A stretch of 64,000 bases of DNA from positions 796,177-860,176 of the forward strand of contig MNCI01020673.1 of NCBI GenBank assembly GCA_015680685.1, written 5' to 3'. Within the stretch, counting starts at the first letter, position 1, and every line of letters starts with the position of its first letter. Below the pieces are notes generated by a model. That model saw only the letters and a list, made by a program, of their open reading frames with translations, ran no database searches and had not been told where the DNA came from. A program made the position numbers and the translations under genes. Source of the DNA: Gnetum montanum. Its lineage: Eukaryota > Streptophyta > Gnetopsida > Gnetales > Gnetaceae. This document shows, one piece after another, positions 1 through 12,120 of this stretch.

Positions 1-690
1 GAAGGAATACATAATTATAAAGATCCAAAACCATAGGAAGCTTTCTATTTACCTTCCTAGATATTTCCCACATGGATCTAGAGTCTTTTGGATGTTTCCC
101 AATCGATACATCATGTCAAAGCTTTTCTTCTTCATTGACATAGATATCTCTTATTTTATGTAGACATCTTTTTTGAGAGCTCTGCTCTTAGAAGAGACAT
201 CTACTATTTTTGGTAGATGTCTTCTTTGTATTGGAGATGTCTACACTTTAGGGGAGATGTCTATCTTTCTAAGGAGATGTTTTTTGTGAAAGCCCTACTC
301 TTGGGGGAGACATCTACTATTTTTGATAGATGTCTTCTATGGACTAGAGACATCTACACTTTATGGGAGATGTCTCTGGAAAGACATCTATCTTTTTGGG
401 TAGACGTCTATCTTGAAGATGCCAAAAATAAAAGTGCTTGTTTTGATGTTAAGAGCCTTTGGATGCCTTCCAAAAAGTTCTCATAGACCTTAGAACCTCA
501 TAAACTTATCAAACTAAGCCAAAAACACCTTCTAACATGCCAAAACATCCAAGAATCTTCATCATAAAAATTCAAAAAAAAAAAAACACATAAAAAATTG
601 GACACACGCATGTAGGTATTCTCCAAGCACAAAACTTGCAAAAACAACTTGTAGGACAAGTACAAGGAAATCATAAGAGGTGTTTCTACA
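1..690 (-). repeat. Chromovirus 3' LTR, cut by window start
   Basis: This stretch matches 39506-40196 closely along its length, and the minus-strand left end reads TGTAGAAACACC at 690, a usual TG start. It lies directly downstream (minus sense) of the integrase tail, where a 3' LTR belongs. Between 150 and 425 it holds about ten copies of an AGAC(A/G)TCT-type palindrome; only one, TAGACGTCTA at 401-410, keeps its central CG. The far end of the LTR is outside the window, so full length is unknown. The open frame at 217-486 is an accident of these repeats, not a gene. Confidence 0.8.
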
Positions 691-730
691 CTAACTCTTC
701 CACCCTTCAAAAAGTTAACTCATGTGAAGA

Positions 731-2110
731 AGGAAGTAGAAGTAGAGGTGATCCCCACTTAACAAGTTTGATCTCATAGATCCATATAGCATCATCAACA
801 GATTGATCCTTTCAATCATTCAAATATTGATGCCTCTTGACTTCTTGAGTGTTACAAGATTTCCTTTGCTTGAGTACAATTGCCTTCTTCTCCATTGAAG
901 GTTTGGACTGATCAATAGCCCCCTTCAACTCATTGATGCTTTCCTATATGGTCTTCTCATCAACTAGTCCATGATAGTGCACAAGATCTAGAACATTAAA
1001 CACAAAAGAGATACCAACATCATTTGGTAAATCAATCTCAAAAGTATTGTCATTAATTTTAGCCTTGATTTTGAAAGGCCTAATCTTCTTAGCTTTCAGT
1101 TTAGAGAAGTTAACACCTCTCAACCACTTCTTCTTCAAGTGCACCCAAACCAAGTCACCAATAGAAAACTTAGGCTTCTGCTTACCCTCATTCCTCTTCA
1201 GCCTTCTTCTCAAGATTTGATTTTACTTGTGCATGGAGATCCCTCATTTTTTGCACAAAATCCACACTAATTTGAGCTTCATAATTAAAGCTCTTCAAAG
1301 TGTGCACCATCTTTAGACAAAATCCATAGTTCACTTCAAATGGGCTTTTGTCAATAGCAATATGAAAAGCATTTTTATACAAAAATTCAACATGACAAAA
1401 CAAGTTTTGCCACCTATTTGGCTATCCATCACACAAACATCTTAGTATGTTTGGAAAGGATTTATTCACCACCTCTGTTTGGCCATCAGATTATGGATGA
1501 TATGCACTAGAAAAATTCAAAATTTTCCCTAAAATTTTTCAAAGGGACCTCCAAAAATGACTTGTGAACTTGGAGTCTCTATCACTAACAATATTCAAAT
1601 GAATACCATGCAACTTCGCAACATGCTAGAAAAATAAATTTGCAACATGAGAGGCATCACTCACCTTCTTGCATAAAATAAAATATGTCATCTTGGAGAA
1701 CCTTTTCACAACAACAAAAATTGCATCGTTCCCACTCTTGGTCTTTGGAATGCCAAACACAAAGTCCATTGACACACTTTTCCATGGACCTTTTGGAATT
1801 GGGAAAGACATATAGTGTCAATCCATCCCTTTACCTCCTTTGAACTTTTGACATGTCAAGCACTCCTTCACAAATGTTGAGACTTCTATTTCCATACCAA
1901 GCCAAAAATAGTGCCTACCAACAAGTTCTAATATTTTATCCCTACCCATGTGATCTACCATGCCACTACAATGCTTTTCAAACAAAATATTTTTTCTAAA
2001 ATCACAATTAGGAATACATACCTTTTCATTGTTAAATAATAGTTCATCTTGAATATGATAGTCCATCCATTGGTCTATCTTATTCATTAATGATCCCTTG
2101 AGAATCCTCC
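731..2110 (-). pseudogene. Chromovirus integrase, degenerate
   Basis: Read on the minus strand this is the integrase part of a Ty3/gypsy chromovirus polyprotein. It would cut and join element cDNA into nuclear DNA. The zinc-binding region (about 1830-1990) shows GRDKILELVGRHYFW followed by CLTCQKFKGG. The core has SMDFVFGIP at about 1770, a SDRDSKF segment at about 1590 and GQTEVVNKS at about 1500, so the D, D and E catalytic positions are still visible. The C-terminal part (944-1213) has GDLVWVHLKKK and the FNVLDLVHYHG segment typical of Reina-like chromoviruses. Several in-frame stops and a frameshift divide it. It is contiguous with RNase H at 2111-2645 and with the LTR at 690. Confidence 0.88.
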
Positions 2111-2645
2111 AAACCTACCCAAAATCAACATCATGCTCATATAAAGAAGTAAAATCACCCATACCTTCCACATGAGGTACATTGAAATTTACCACATGCA
2201 CCCTGGATAATGCATCAGCTACCACATTGGCTTCTCCACTTTTGTGCTTCAAAACAAATTTGAACTCTTGTAACTATGCAACCCTCTTCATGTGCTTTAC
2301 TTTCAACTTCTTTTCTGAATTTAGAAATTGAAGTGCTTTGTGGTTCGTCATCAAGGTAAATTCTTTGGGCAACAAGCAATGCCTCTAATGCTTTATTACA
2401 TGAAGAATAACATACAAATGCTTCTCGTGTACACTATATTTTTGCCTTGACTCATTTAATTTTTTAGTAAAGAAAGCAATAGGTCTACCTTCTTGTGAAA
2501 GTACCCCTCCAATGGCAAGTCCACTTGCATCCACATCCACATTAAAAAGGTTCTAAAAATATGGAATTGCAAGCACTGGTTCACTAGCAATATTTGCTTT
2601 TAAGAAGTCAAAGCTCCCTTAGGTTTCATTATCCCACCTAAATTC
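2111..2645 (-). pseudogene. Chromovirus RNase H, left half of split gene
   Basis: The minus strand reads through DASGLAIGGVLSQEGRPIAF, then a KYSVHEKHLYVI segment and VVADALSR, which are standard Ty3 RNase H landmarks. The reading stops abruptly at 2645 in the codons for EFRWDNE. It resumes upstream at 37681, where the codons for LLKKNKEF lie. The gene is therefore interrupted by the 35-kb insertion 2646-37680. In-frame stops show that it was also decaying by point mutation. Confidence 0.85.
2641..2645. repeat. Target-site duplication AATTC, left copy
   Basis: AATTC occurs here, immediately before the LTR at 2646, and again at 37681-37685. Removing one copy and the insertion restores continuous RNase H codons, which confirms the site. 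At the right side three extra A bases separate the LTR end (CA at 37677) from the duplication. Confidence 0.75.
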
Positions 2646-3945
2646 TAAAACACCACAAAATTTTCATGTTGTAACCTTTGTAACTCCATCCCATGAAACC
2701 CAAGGCAAAACTTCATTATAAATGTGAAGGTTATAATCCATGAGGGACAATCTCACATATTTCATACTCTTGGGGTTGAAAAATGCCTCATAAGTGGTCA
2801 AAGCCTCATATGATAAGTGAAAAGAGTTACCTAGTGTCTATATTTGGGCTTGGGGTAGTCAAAAATGCCTTTTGTAATGCCAAAAATGATGATTTGATGG
2901 GGTTTCTNNNNNNNNNNNNNNNNNNNNNNNNNNNNNNNNNNNNCTAGGAGACATCAAACCTAGCATGGAGGAGTGTAAGGGGGTGGAACTCACCTACCTC
3001 TAGCATGGAAAGAGGGTAAGCTTAGCCTGGAGGAGTTTGACCTTCACCTCTAGCATTGATCTCTCATGTCCCTCAACGTTGACATTGTTCTCTCAATGTG
3101 GAGAGGTTAGCTAGTGTGGAAGGGTCAGTCAATGTGAAGGGGTCAACCAGCATAGATGCATGGGGGTGGATCTCACCTACCCCCTTGAATGTAGCATCAA
3201 TTTGGCAGCCAATTTATAGCTAATTTGTAGCACAAATCATGGCCAAAACCCTATAAAAACCAAACCTTGACACCATCTCAAGGTTGGACACTTTTGACAG
3301 TTTCATACACTTAGCATTTTGGGCATTTGACATTGAAGAGCTCTTGCTTTATAGTAGAAACATGGCTTCTTGGGTCTTATCAGCATGAAACCTTCCAGTC
3401 CTTTTACCCCCTATTACCCTCCTTGGGTGTTGTGAGCTTGGAGTGTTAATGTTGCCCCCCCTGGGATCCCCAAATCTTAGCATGGAGAATATTAGCCATT
3501 CCAATCCTTTACATTTTCTAATCGTAGTGACCAACATTGTAGATCTTAATTTGTAGCAGAGAAGGTTTGAAAACATTGAGAGTGGCCAAGAATTTGGATT
3601 ATAGAGCAAATTTTATCTTCTTCAATAGGCTTGGAACCCCCACAAAAGTGAACCTCCTTTTGCTCTCCCATAGGCATTTTGTACACATATCTAAATCCAT
3701 TCTTTATTTATTTAATAAAATTTATAGTTTATTTTGTGTGTAATTAGTATTTGTTTGAATTTTAGATCTATAATTTTTTACATTTTACACCCCCATTTTG
3801 CATTTCCCTAAGTCCTTGGATGATCTATCAGATCGTCCAGGGCATCCTAAATCCCATTTCTTGCCAGAGGCCCTAGGGATTTGGGGTTGAGGTTGCTTAT
3901 GGCTAAGAATCCTTGGTTTTCTAATGATTAAGATTTTCCATTGTA
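2646..3945 (+). repeat. Tat-like element 5' LTR
   Basis: This aligns from end to end with 36342-37677. Shared landmarks are the start AAACACCAC, ATTTGGGCTTG near 2845 and 36540, GGAGACATCAAACC, and the end GGCTAAGAATCCTTGG. The left copy starts TA rather than TG and ends TTGTA rather than TTGCA, both explained by C/G transitions. A run of Ns interrupts it. Confidence 0.85.
2908..2943. other. Assembly gap (36 N)
   Basis: Thirty-six undetermined bases lie inside the left LTR. The matching part of the right LTR (about 36605-36655) is complete and contains a short CCCCT...AGGGG inverted repeat. Confidence 0.99.
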
Positions 3946-5040
3946 ATAGTTTTCTTGTTGCTAGAAGGAGGGCCTCTACCCAATTTTTGTGGATAGATAT
4001 GTCTCCCTCATTGCCAATGTTACTTGCCCTTTGAAAATTTTGGATTTTTACATTAGAAACCTTAAAATCACCTTGAAAACCAATGTTTCCCCTCACCCCC
4101 TCTGTGATAGAAACTTTAGTGTGGAAGTTGTAGGTGGTTGGGTGTTAAGTTTCCATAGCATCTGTTGTGAATTATCAAAACAAAGCCAATGTTGATCACC
4201 CACATGCAAACATTTCATCTCTTGTTGCCATTTTCACAAAAAAACCAATGTTGGTTTGGACACCAACCAAACATACTTTCCCCTCTTCCCTATTATGGAA
4301 TTTAGCAACTTTCCAAAACTATTTTGGGAAAGTTTCTGGTTTTTATTTTGATAGTCAAACCTTCCCTCCCCCTCCACCAATGTTGGTTTTGGAAGGTGTG
4401 AGATCCCCCCATCTCATCCCCTCTTTTTTCTCTTGCCACACCCATTGTGGAAGGTAGCTAGGAGGCTAGTGTGGATGAAGCTTGGTTTCAATGTTATTAG
4501 CTTTCTATTTCTAGCAAAAAGGATGTACCCCCCATTTATCTCCCACTTACTAATTATAGTAAGTGCCTATTTTCACTATTTTTTCTTCCTTACACTAGAC
4601 TTAAACTTTGTGGCAAGTCCAACCACCAAAATTGGCATTTTTTCCTCACCTTTCTAATAACTTCCACCCTCTTTTCACCAATTTTGGTTTTGAAAGGTGT
4701 GAGATCCCCTTGTCTCACACCTCTTCCCCCACTTCCCACATCTAGGGGTGTGATAGCAAGGAAGCCAACATGGGTGAATTTTGCTACGACCTTTTCACCA
4801 TTCCATTTTTGATAAAGGGGTATATCCCCATTTTCCCCACTCCTTGCTATTTGTAGTAAGCACTCTGGTTTCATTCGTTTTTTCTTCTTTTGATCATTTT
4901 TGAATTTCTCTTGTTGGAATTTACTTCTATTTTTGCCTTTTATAGTTTGTCTTAAGCCATTTTTAGTGAAATAGCCATGTCTCTTCCATAATCAACAAAT
5001 TTTCCTAACAACTACATCAATAGTGGGTTATATCAATAGC
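3946..5040 (+). other. Tat-like element leader with 300-bp duplication
   Basis: This is the untranslated stretch between the 5' LTR and gag. A GCTAGAAGGAGGGCC segment at about 3960-3974 sits where a primer site should be, but I cannot assign it to a tRNA with confidence. About 4377-4567 and 4677-4862 are two diverged direct copies, 300 bp apart, each starting near TTGGTTTTGGAAGGTGTGAG and ending near ATAGTAAG. No coding frame stands out. Confidence 0.5.
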
Positions 5041-7720
5041 ACATGAGGGTTTATGACTCCAAAGAGCCCACCATAATGAAATGTAGGCAATCTCTTAGAC
5101 TTAGGGGGCAAAGTCCTAGTTTCATGGTGATAAATTAAGAACACTATAACTTCATTTGTGTTAAGATCAAGGCTGGCATGCTTATTCCATGAGTGAAAGT
5201 AGAGATCAAAAGGGAATTTGAGTTCATCCACCATGATGGAAAAGAGTATATTCCCTTCCATATGACCAAATAATCCTTAACGATATCTATGATAGTGTCT
5301 TCACCCTTCTCATTAAGGTTGACAAGGATAACCAGAAGGCTACCTTTGAGGGACAAGTAGTGGAGGAAGATGAATTTGGGGTAGAGTTTGAGCTTAAAAC
5401 CTTGGTGGGGGAACTTTTCCAACAAGGGACTCCAAGGCCATAGTGTCCACCTCTATCCCCTTTTCCTCTTCCTCTAGATAGGTCCTACCACCTTCATCCC
5501 CACTATACTCAACCATGGTCTACACCAATCATCACTGCATACCAAGCACAATCAGTGTCATAGCCAACCACTTTTCATTTATCCATGCCCCTTGCTATCC
5601 AACCTAGGTTAGTTTGATTGATGATGGTGGTAGATACTACCATTAACTAACTGACTAGCCATGTGGGATCCACCATGTGACCCCAAGAAACTCAGGGATC
5701 ACATACCCCATTTTTCTTGTTTGTGGCCCAACTACTAGAACAAACATCTTTTTTCCTATTTGGCCCACAAGCTACAACCATGACACAACCTCTTGCTTCT
5801 ATCTTACAACCAATAATGAGGTTGCAAGCCTTACAACAGATGCCACAAGTACATGTCCAAGCCCTGTAACTAGTAAGGCAACCATAGGGCCTGGATCAAG
5901 CTTTCCAAATGATCCAGGACTTGATAGAGGAGTTGAAGAGGCTCAAAGCCTTTACTTATCAAAGTGTCAAGATCATGGATTTTTACTAGGATGATTCCAA
6001 CAATCCTATGGTCCCATCCTTGATACTTCCATCTAGTGTCCCTATTTTTCAATTCAGCAAGTATAATGGAGAAGGTGATCCAAATGCTCACCTCAGAACC
6101 TTCCAATGTGAGTGCTTGCTATTGCAGCCATGGCCTCATACCATTATGAGGATTTTCCTGATGTCCTTAATTGGGAATGCATTTGATTGGTATAATTCCT
6201 TACTTAGAGGATCCATATCCTCCCTTGAGAACTTGATAGCATTGTTTGTTAATTACTTCATGCATGATTTGAAGCCCAACACCATGCTTGACCAACTAAT
6301 GAAGGTCAATCAGGGATCCCTAGAAACTATGTAGAACTTCATCCAATGATAGAATAGGCTATTGAACAAAATACTAGATTCCATAGTTGAAACCCACCTT
6401 TTAGCTATATTTAAGGGGATGGTTAATGACTTTATCAACTTCAAACTTTACTACCTTGACCCATGGTCCCTTAGCCAGGTATTCTCCTAGACCAAGAATA
6501 TAGAGGACATTGTAGAGGCTAGTCATGACCCATCCTATGTAGTATACAAAAATCAGCATACATGGAGGGACAAGGAGAAGAGTAAGCACAAAAACATGGC
6601 TATGGAAACTATGGCCAAAGAGGAAAAGATGACTAACCAAGGGTCAAGGACCAACCCATCCAAGGTCCCTATGAAAAATAACTATGATAACTAGCCTTCA
6701 ACCTTTGGGGCCACTACATCAACAACAACCAAGTCTAACTTTGAAAGGAAGGATAGATCTAAATACACTAGGCTACCATTAAAACCATCAAAGTTGCTAG
6801 ACTAGCTTTTGAAGAGTGAACGTATTCAATACAAACAAATGTTTGAAGCTTCCTGAAAGAAGCATGATACACTTTGTTAAATGCCCAAAGACCCCACCAG
6901 AGGAATAAAAGATGACCCGAAGCTACCTAGGTACTTCAAGTTAGACTAATTTTTCCACTATCACCAACTTCCTAGTCATGACATAGACTTCTACGTTGCA
7001 CTCAAGGATGACTTGCAAAAAATGATAGATAGGGAAGAGCTAGTTCTAGATGAATCTAACCCTGTCTGAGCTTAAAACCAATTGATGTAGATGTATAAGG
7101 ACCCATTAAACACCAATAATGTTGCATATATCATATCAATGTTTAACCTAGATGACAATTAGAGACCCACAATAGAATCATTCATGATCTAGGTACCCCC
7201 TCATGATGAAAGGGCTTCTTTAGCTTCCACCAACTTAAGATCCCTTTTTATCATAAGAGTACTATCACGAATACCTTTGAGGGAACCTTTTATCATCAAG
7301 GTGCCTCAACCCACTATAACACAATCAACTATAACCTAATCAACTAACCTAACCATCCAACAACCTCTTGTGATGGCCAATTCTATAGCATCTTCCTCAT
7401 AACCAATGACTAACAACCAAAAGGCTTCAACTAAGCAAAGGAAGAAGCATAAAAAAAAGCCTAATGATAAAAGGTGACAAGTAGAATGAGTCACAAAATG
7501 AAGTGGGACCATCAAAGCCCACTTCCATACTAGCTATACCTATGACCTTCTCTACCTAACTTGCTTCAAGCAACAAAGCATAGGAGGATACTAAAATCCA
7601 TGGCTAGAGGAATGAGGAGAAGCCTAGATAACAACAACCTAAGGTCAAAGTTTGTATTTTGGGATGCATGGAGGCACAATTGGGATGACAAGCCCACAAC
7701 TAATGACAAAAACTTCCTTA
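5040..7720 (+). pseudogene. Tat-like gag, degenerate
   Basis: Gag would form the particle that packages element RNA. Coding-like segments occur in shifting plus-strand frames: an N-terminal part at 5043-5430 (VEFELKTLVGELFQQG), then a clear capsid segment at 6008-6334 with FSKYNGEGDPNAHLRTFQ and NAFDWYNSLLRGSI, which match plant Ty3 gag. Near 6940-7050 a run of the form FFHYHQLPSHDIDFYVALKD matches the Tat CxFHxxxGHxTxxC knuckle with its cysteines replaced. A Lys-rich stretch follows at about 7430-7480. Stops and frameshifts are frequent, and the start is approximate. Confidence 0.75.
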
Positions 7721-7881
7721 GTGCGATGGATTAGGTCAAACACTTCCTCAAGTAGAAGAATACAACTTTGAGCTTATATGACCTGATCATGATTTTTGCC
7801 ACACATCATGAGGTGTTAGTTAAGCTACTAACTTCCATCCTTGTTAGTAAGGACATCTCTGCTAACAAATAATCCATCCAT

Positions 7882-8330
7882 GTGGTGATGGTTATTCCCT
7901 CACCAAGGGAGGAGAAGTCAACATTCCTAGTATTTTATGATGGTGAAATCAAAGTCAATTCCCAAAACGACATAGTAACTAGGTGTCCTATGTTCATAAC
8001 CATATGTGTAGGATATTTCAAGGTGCATTGGGTGCATCTAGATGATGGGGCTACGACCAATGTTATCCCATGCACCATTGTTGAACAATTAGACTTGATG
8101 GAGCAAATACAACACACATCAACAATCGTTCTCAAGTCTTTCAATAGATCAAGAGTTGCTGTCAAGGGGTCTATCTCCTTGGATTTTGTAGCATGGAAGT
8201 AAGTCCCCATAACCACAAATTTCTTAGTCATGAAGGAGATGCTAGGGTTTAACCTTATCTTAGGAAGACCTTGGTTGGCTCAACTATGAGCCATGTCCTC
8301 ATCCATCCACCAAGAGATCCCCCTTATAAT
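7882..8330 (+). pseudogene. Tat-like aspartic protease
   Basis: This is a retropepsin that would cut the gag-pol polyprotein. An open stretch of 106 codons begins at 7882. The active-site segment is VHLDDGATTNVIP at about 8030, with D-D-G in place of the usual D-S/T-G. The C-terminal flap partner NLILGRPWLAQL lies just past the stop at 8203. Coding similarity continues in broken frames to about 8617. The next enzyme domain does not appear until 32517. Confidence 0.8.
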
Positions 8331-8967
8331 AAAGGTGAAATCATCATTCATGGTGATAATGCAATGCCCTTGGCTATTAACAACATGAACATAGAGTAAG
8401 AATTTGAAGTGAAGCTTCAAGAAGAAGCTTCCAACCATGAAATCTAGCAACATAAGAGAGAGCAGAAATCTAAGAATGAAAATAATGGGCAGTAAGATGC
8501 ATTATGGGATGAACTCCCTTTTAACATCATCAATGAAGGTGATGGGAAATACAAACTTGTACAGAGTAGACCTTACACATTTCCTAATTTTTCAAAGATT
8601 AGGAAGACTCTACATAGGTGAAGTACACCCTAACCCTTTCTCGCGATGCCCTTATAACCATATAATTGATAGCCATGTAGCCCAACTTTTCTTTGTTAAC
8701 TTGTTATGCCTTTTTATGTACTTCATTTTACTCTTTATGCATGTATCCTAAGTTTCTACCTTCATTTGCATTTTTACTTATTTATTACAACCTTTCTTTT
8801 TCTTTACTTTTACACATGTTTTAAACATCAAAAAATCCTTTTAAAGATTTCAAAACTAGAAAATGCCATTAGAAATTTAAAATAGAAAATTACCAAAAAA
8901 AATACAAATTTCTTTTTATGTTAGGGCCTTCCATGCCTAAAACTAGCAAACCTATAGCTTGTTGAGG

Positions 8968-9094
8968 CCTTAAATTAGTATCATGACTTGCAGAGGCCTT
9001 AAATTGGCATCATGGCCTACCGAGGCCTTAAATCAACACCATAGTCTACTAAGACTTTAAACTGGCATCATAGCTCACCATGGCCTTAGATTGG
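8968..9094. repeat. 29-bp minisatellite, left block
   Basis: Four diverged 29-bp units in tandem begin CCTTAAATTRG and contain ATCATGGCCT, followed by a partial unit. The same unit forms the block at 32106-32262 at the opposite end of the spacer. A further short stretch (GACCATTTGTAGC, about 9150) is also shared with the right block (about 32280). Confidence 0.85.
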
Positions 9095-10975
9095 AGATAA
9101 ACATATGGCTTGCCATGGCTAAAAATTGGAAAATAGGCCCTATCATATGACCATTTGTAGCATTATAGTTAACTATTTTTAACATAACTAGCATAGCCAT
9201 TTTCCACATAGTTATTTTCAACATTTATAACTTTAAAACCTTGAAACAATAAAGAAATAAATAACATATATAATGCATCTTAAAACTAAAATTAAAACTT
9301 AAAAATTAAAACATCTTAGAATAAAAAATATAGTTGTGACCACATTGTATGGCATAAATGTCAAAACCATAAATCATAAATGTTAAAATGTCTACAACGC
9401 AAGCATTGGCTAACATAGGCCATACAACGTTAAACATAAAATGAAATAAGCAAAAAAGGCTATCACATCATGCATTCAATGGTGCCAAGGGAGAATCCAG
9501 AGAAGGAGGTGGTGGTGCATCATCATCATCATCATTGCCTCCATTGCTGGGGCCACCAACATCATAAGGTGCCTGTGACATAACAACTCACAACTAGTCA
9601 ATAACTAGGATGACCAAAACCATGAAATAAATCATGCAAAACTAAAACTTAAAATATAAAACATAGATGCCATCAAACCTATGGAGAATCAAACTTTGCA
9701 AATTCTTATGGAATACAGTGAAGGCTAGTCTCCAAATGTTGAAGAATCTGATCTTCTATCATATTTGCCTAGTTAATGTCCCCAAAATTGATGCTTGTGA
9801 AGAGGTTAGTCTTGTCTATACCCATCCATGATGGTGGCTCCTATGAGACTATAAATGTAGACATCTTTTCCATAGCCATAGTAAAGTAGGAGGCTCAACC
9901 ACTGTTAGAGTGCTTTCAAAGAGGTTGAAAACACTCTTAGCCTAAATTCCCTGGATAAATAGATCTCTCTTCTATTGTTTGGTTGTATCTTGCTTTAGCC
10001 ACTTCATGTATGCCTCTCAATCAGCCTCATACTTACGCTTGTGATCCTTTTATGTCTTACTCCACTTAGGACCCAAGCACTATAATCCTTAAAATCCTAT
10101 GCCTTTTAGGAGATCAAGTCCATCTACATCTGCTACTCATGTAACTCCATGGAGAGGGAAACCTTATCATGGATGGTGCACTAGTAGTGGGTCCATGTGA
10201 TCTCATTGGTTCATAAGGTCCCTAAGTTGTCCACTTGGGCTTCCAAAAAAGCCTTACATTCCTCAAGATCCTAGATCCTCTTAGCCTACCATTTATTTTC
10301 CTCTTTTAAGGCCACGACCTATTCCCATAAGGATTTGTTGGACCTTAAAGTGGTAGTTTCATACAACTTTAGGGGGACATGTGGGGTGTTAGAAGAAAGC
10401 TTAGGTATGAAGTCAAACTCCATGTCTTGGGCTGGGTCCCATGTAACTGATGACACTAAAACTACCAACAAAAATGTAACCATTAACATGATGCACAACC
10501 TAAGGTAGCTATAGCATAAATATAACTTGTAGCAAAAATGACTAAGACATAGCAAAACATGGTTCTTACCAATCTTTGGCAAAACCTATTGTAACCAATT
10601 AATGATTTCCTTTGCCATCTCATGCATGAATTCTATATTGTTTAGATCCTATACCCATGGTTTAATGTGAAACATCGATGTAGAGGCCTCTGCTAGTGGC
10701 TCAAGAATTATGATAAGCATAACAATTGTCAAATAAGTAGGAACTAAAAAGTTAAACATAAAACTATAGATAATAATGAGTAGAACATAGGCATATCTAT
10801 GTTCTCATTTCCATTCTCATTTTCATCCTCAACATCATCATCGGGGATTTCAATTGGAGGCTTTCCAAGTAGTGGCTCACTGAACCAGGCATCAAGATCA
10901 TCCATATATTTTTGCAAGAGTTCTTTTTTTGCATGTCTTTGTTCTTCCTCTACCATGGTAGTTATGCATCTCTGC

Positions 10976-10980
10976 TCCTC
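10976..10980. repeat. Target-site duplication TCCTC, left copy
   Basis: TCCTC directly precedes the LTR at 10981 and recurs at 24233-24237 directly after the LTR end. It is a perfect 5-bp match, as expected for Ty3 integration. Confidence 0.95.
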
Positions 10981-11881
10981 TGATGAGCGGCTAGGTACCC
11001 CTATGCCCAACCATACGAATCATGAGTGTTCACATGTGACCCAGTATGATTTCGTAGACTGTAAGTGCTTAACATACACCAAACGCTAACAAGTGAACCT
11101 TGGGTTAGAATGGTCGTTGTCTTCCTAACCTCACTTTTGATGTTTTGATTACGATGGTTAAGTGAGATTAAGGCTAATGATTTTTATAGTTTTTTACTTA
11201 TGTTTTGGCATCTAATTATCTTGGAAAGTAAGGCTAGAGTATTAAGTAATCTAAGACTATCTTAATATAAATATTAACTACTCCTAGCATAAGTATCCAA
11301 TCCCATCTTCTGGGCACATTTTGAGCATCCCCTAAACACTACTGGGTTACCATACGTTAAGCATCACTAGGTTACCAAGTGTTGGGTGTATGTTCGAGAT
11401 GGTCATAATTATGGTCTTTATGAACTTATAAGAGAGTGAACATGATTAAAATAACAATAACAGAAAATTAAGTAATTATCAAAGCATAAACATATTAAAC
11501 TATTGAATGCATTAAATGGCTAAGTCCAAATGTTACAAGGAATGCTTGAAGAGTTCATCTTTATTACCATTCATGCCAATGGGCTCAGATACATCAACGC
11601 TTGAATAAAGAGCCGATCACTTTTCTTACACCTGCTATGGGCACTTGGAAAATATTCTATCTCCTGTAGGAACAAACTATAAGAGCTTTGCTACCACTGA
11701 CTAAAAGGGTACCTAAATAAGGTGGAAGGTCCTCTTATTTATAGGTTGAAATAGGATCTGCATAAACGAGGCCACATCGACGCATGGAAGGCTACGTTGA
11801 CAGGGCCACATCGACATGGCCATGTATACGTGACCCTGTATATGTGGCCTTGTCAACACATTGACTAATGATAGTTCATCA
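10981..11881 (-). repeat. Element A 3' LTR
   Basis: On the element strand it starts TGATGAACT and ends CTCATCA, and aligns with 23336-24232. A TATA box (TATTTATA on the plus strand, 11736-11743) is preceded in the element sense by a palindrome-rich block of CGTATACG-like units (about 11760-11845). Most differences from the other LTR are transitions. Confidence 0.93.
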
Positions 11882-11897
11882 TACCCCCATGACTGAG
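11882..11897 (-). promoter_or_regulatory. Element A polypurine tract
   Basis: On the element strand CTCAGTCATGGGGGTA ends exactly at the LTR start. This is where plus-strand cDNA synthesis would begin. Related copies of the CAGTCRTGGGGG core lie upstream at about 15223-15240 and 17035-17047. Confidence 0.8.
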
Positions 11898-12120
11898 TAT
11901 AAACTTGTCCTCAAGTTACTCTACAATTTGGAAGGTATGGAATTTTATTTACAACGCACATGAATTGACACACACATGACACAACATCAATTTTACCAAG
12001 TGCCCAAGTTACAGAGAAGGAAAAGTTACAAAAAATGATGGTGTTTAGAGAAAAAATTGAACACCTTGCCAATCTTGGAGTCTCTGCCATGTAGAAGGAT
12101 GCAAAAATTGTTGGAGAAGA

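Noticed and set aside
217-486. Open frame of 89 codons on the plus strand
   Set aside because: It lies within the chromovirus LTR and is made of the AGACATCT repeats; the other LTR does not keep the frame.
4590-4874. Minus-strand frame in the Tat leader
   Set aside because: It falls in the duplicated noncoding leader and shows no similarity to known domains.
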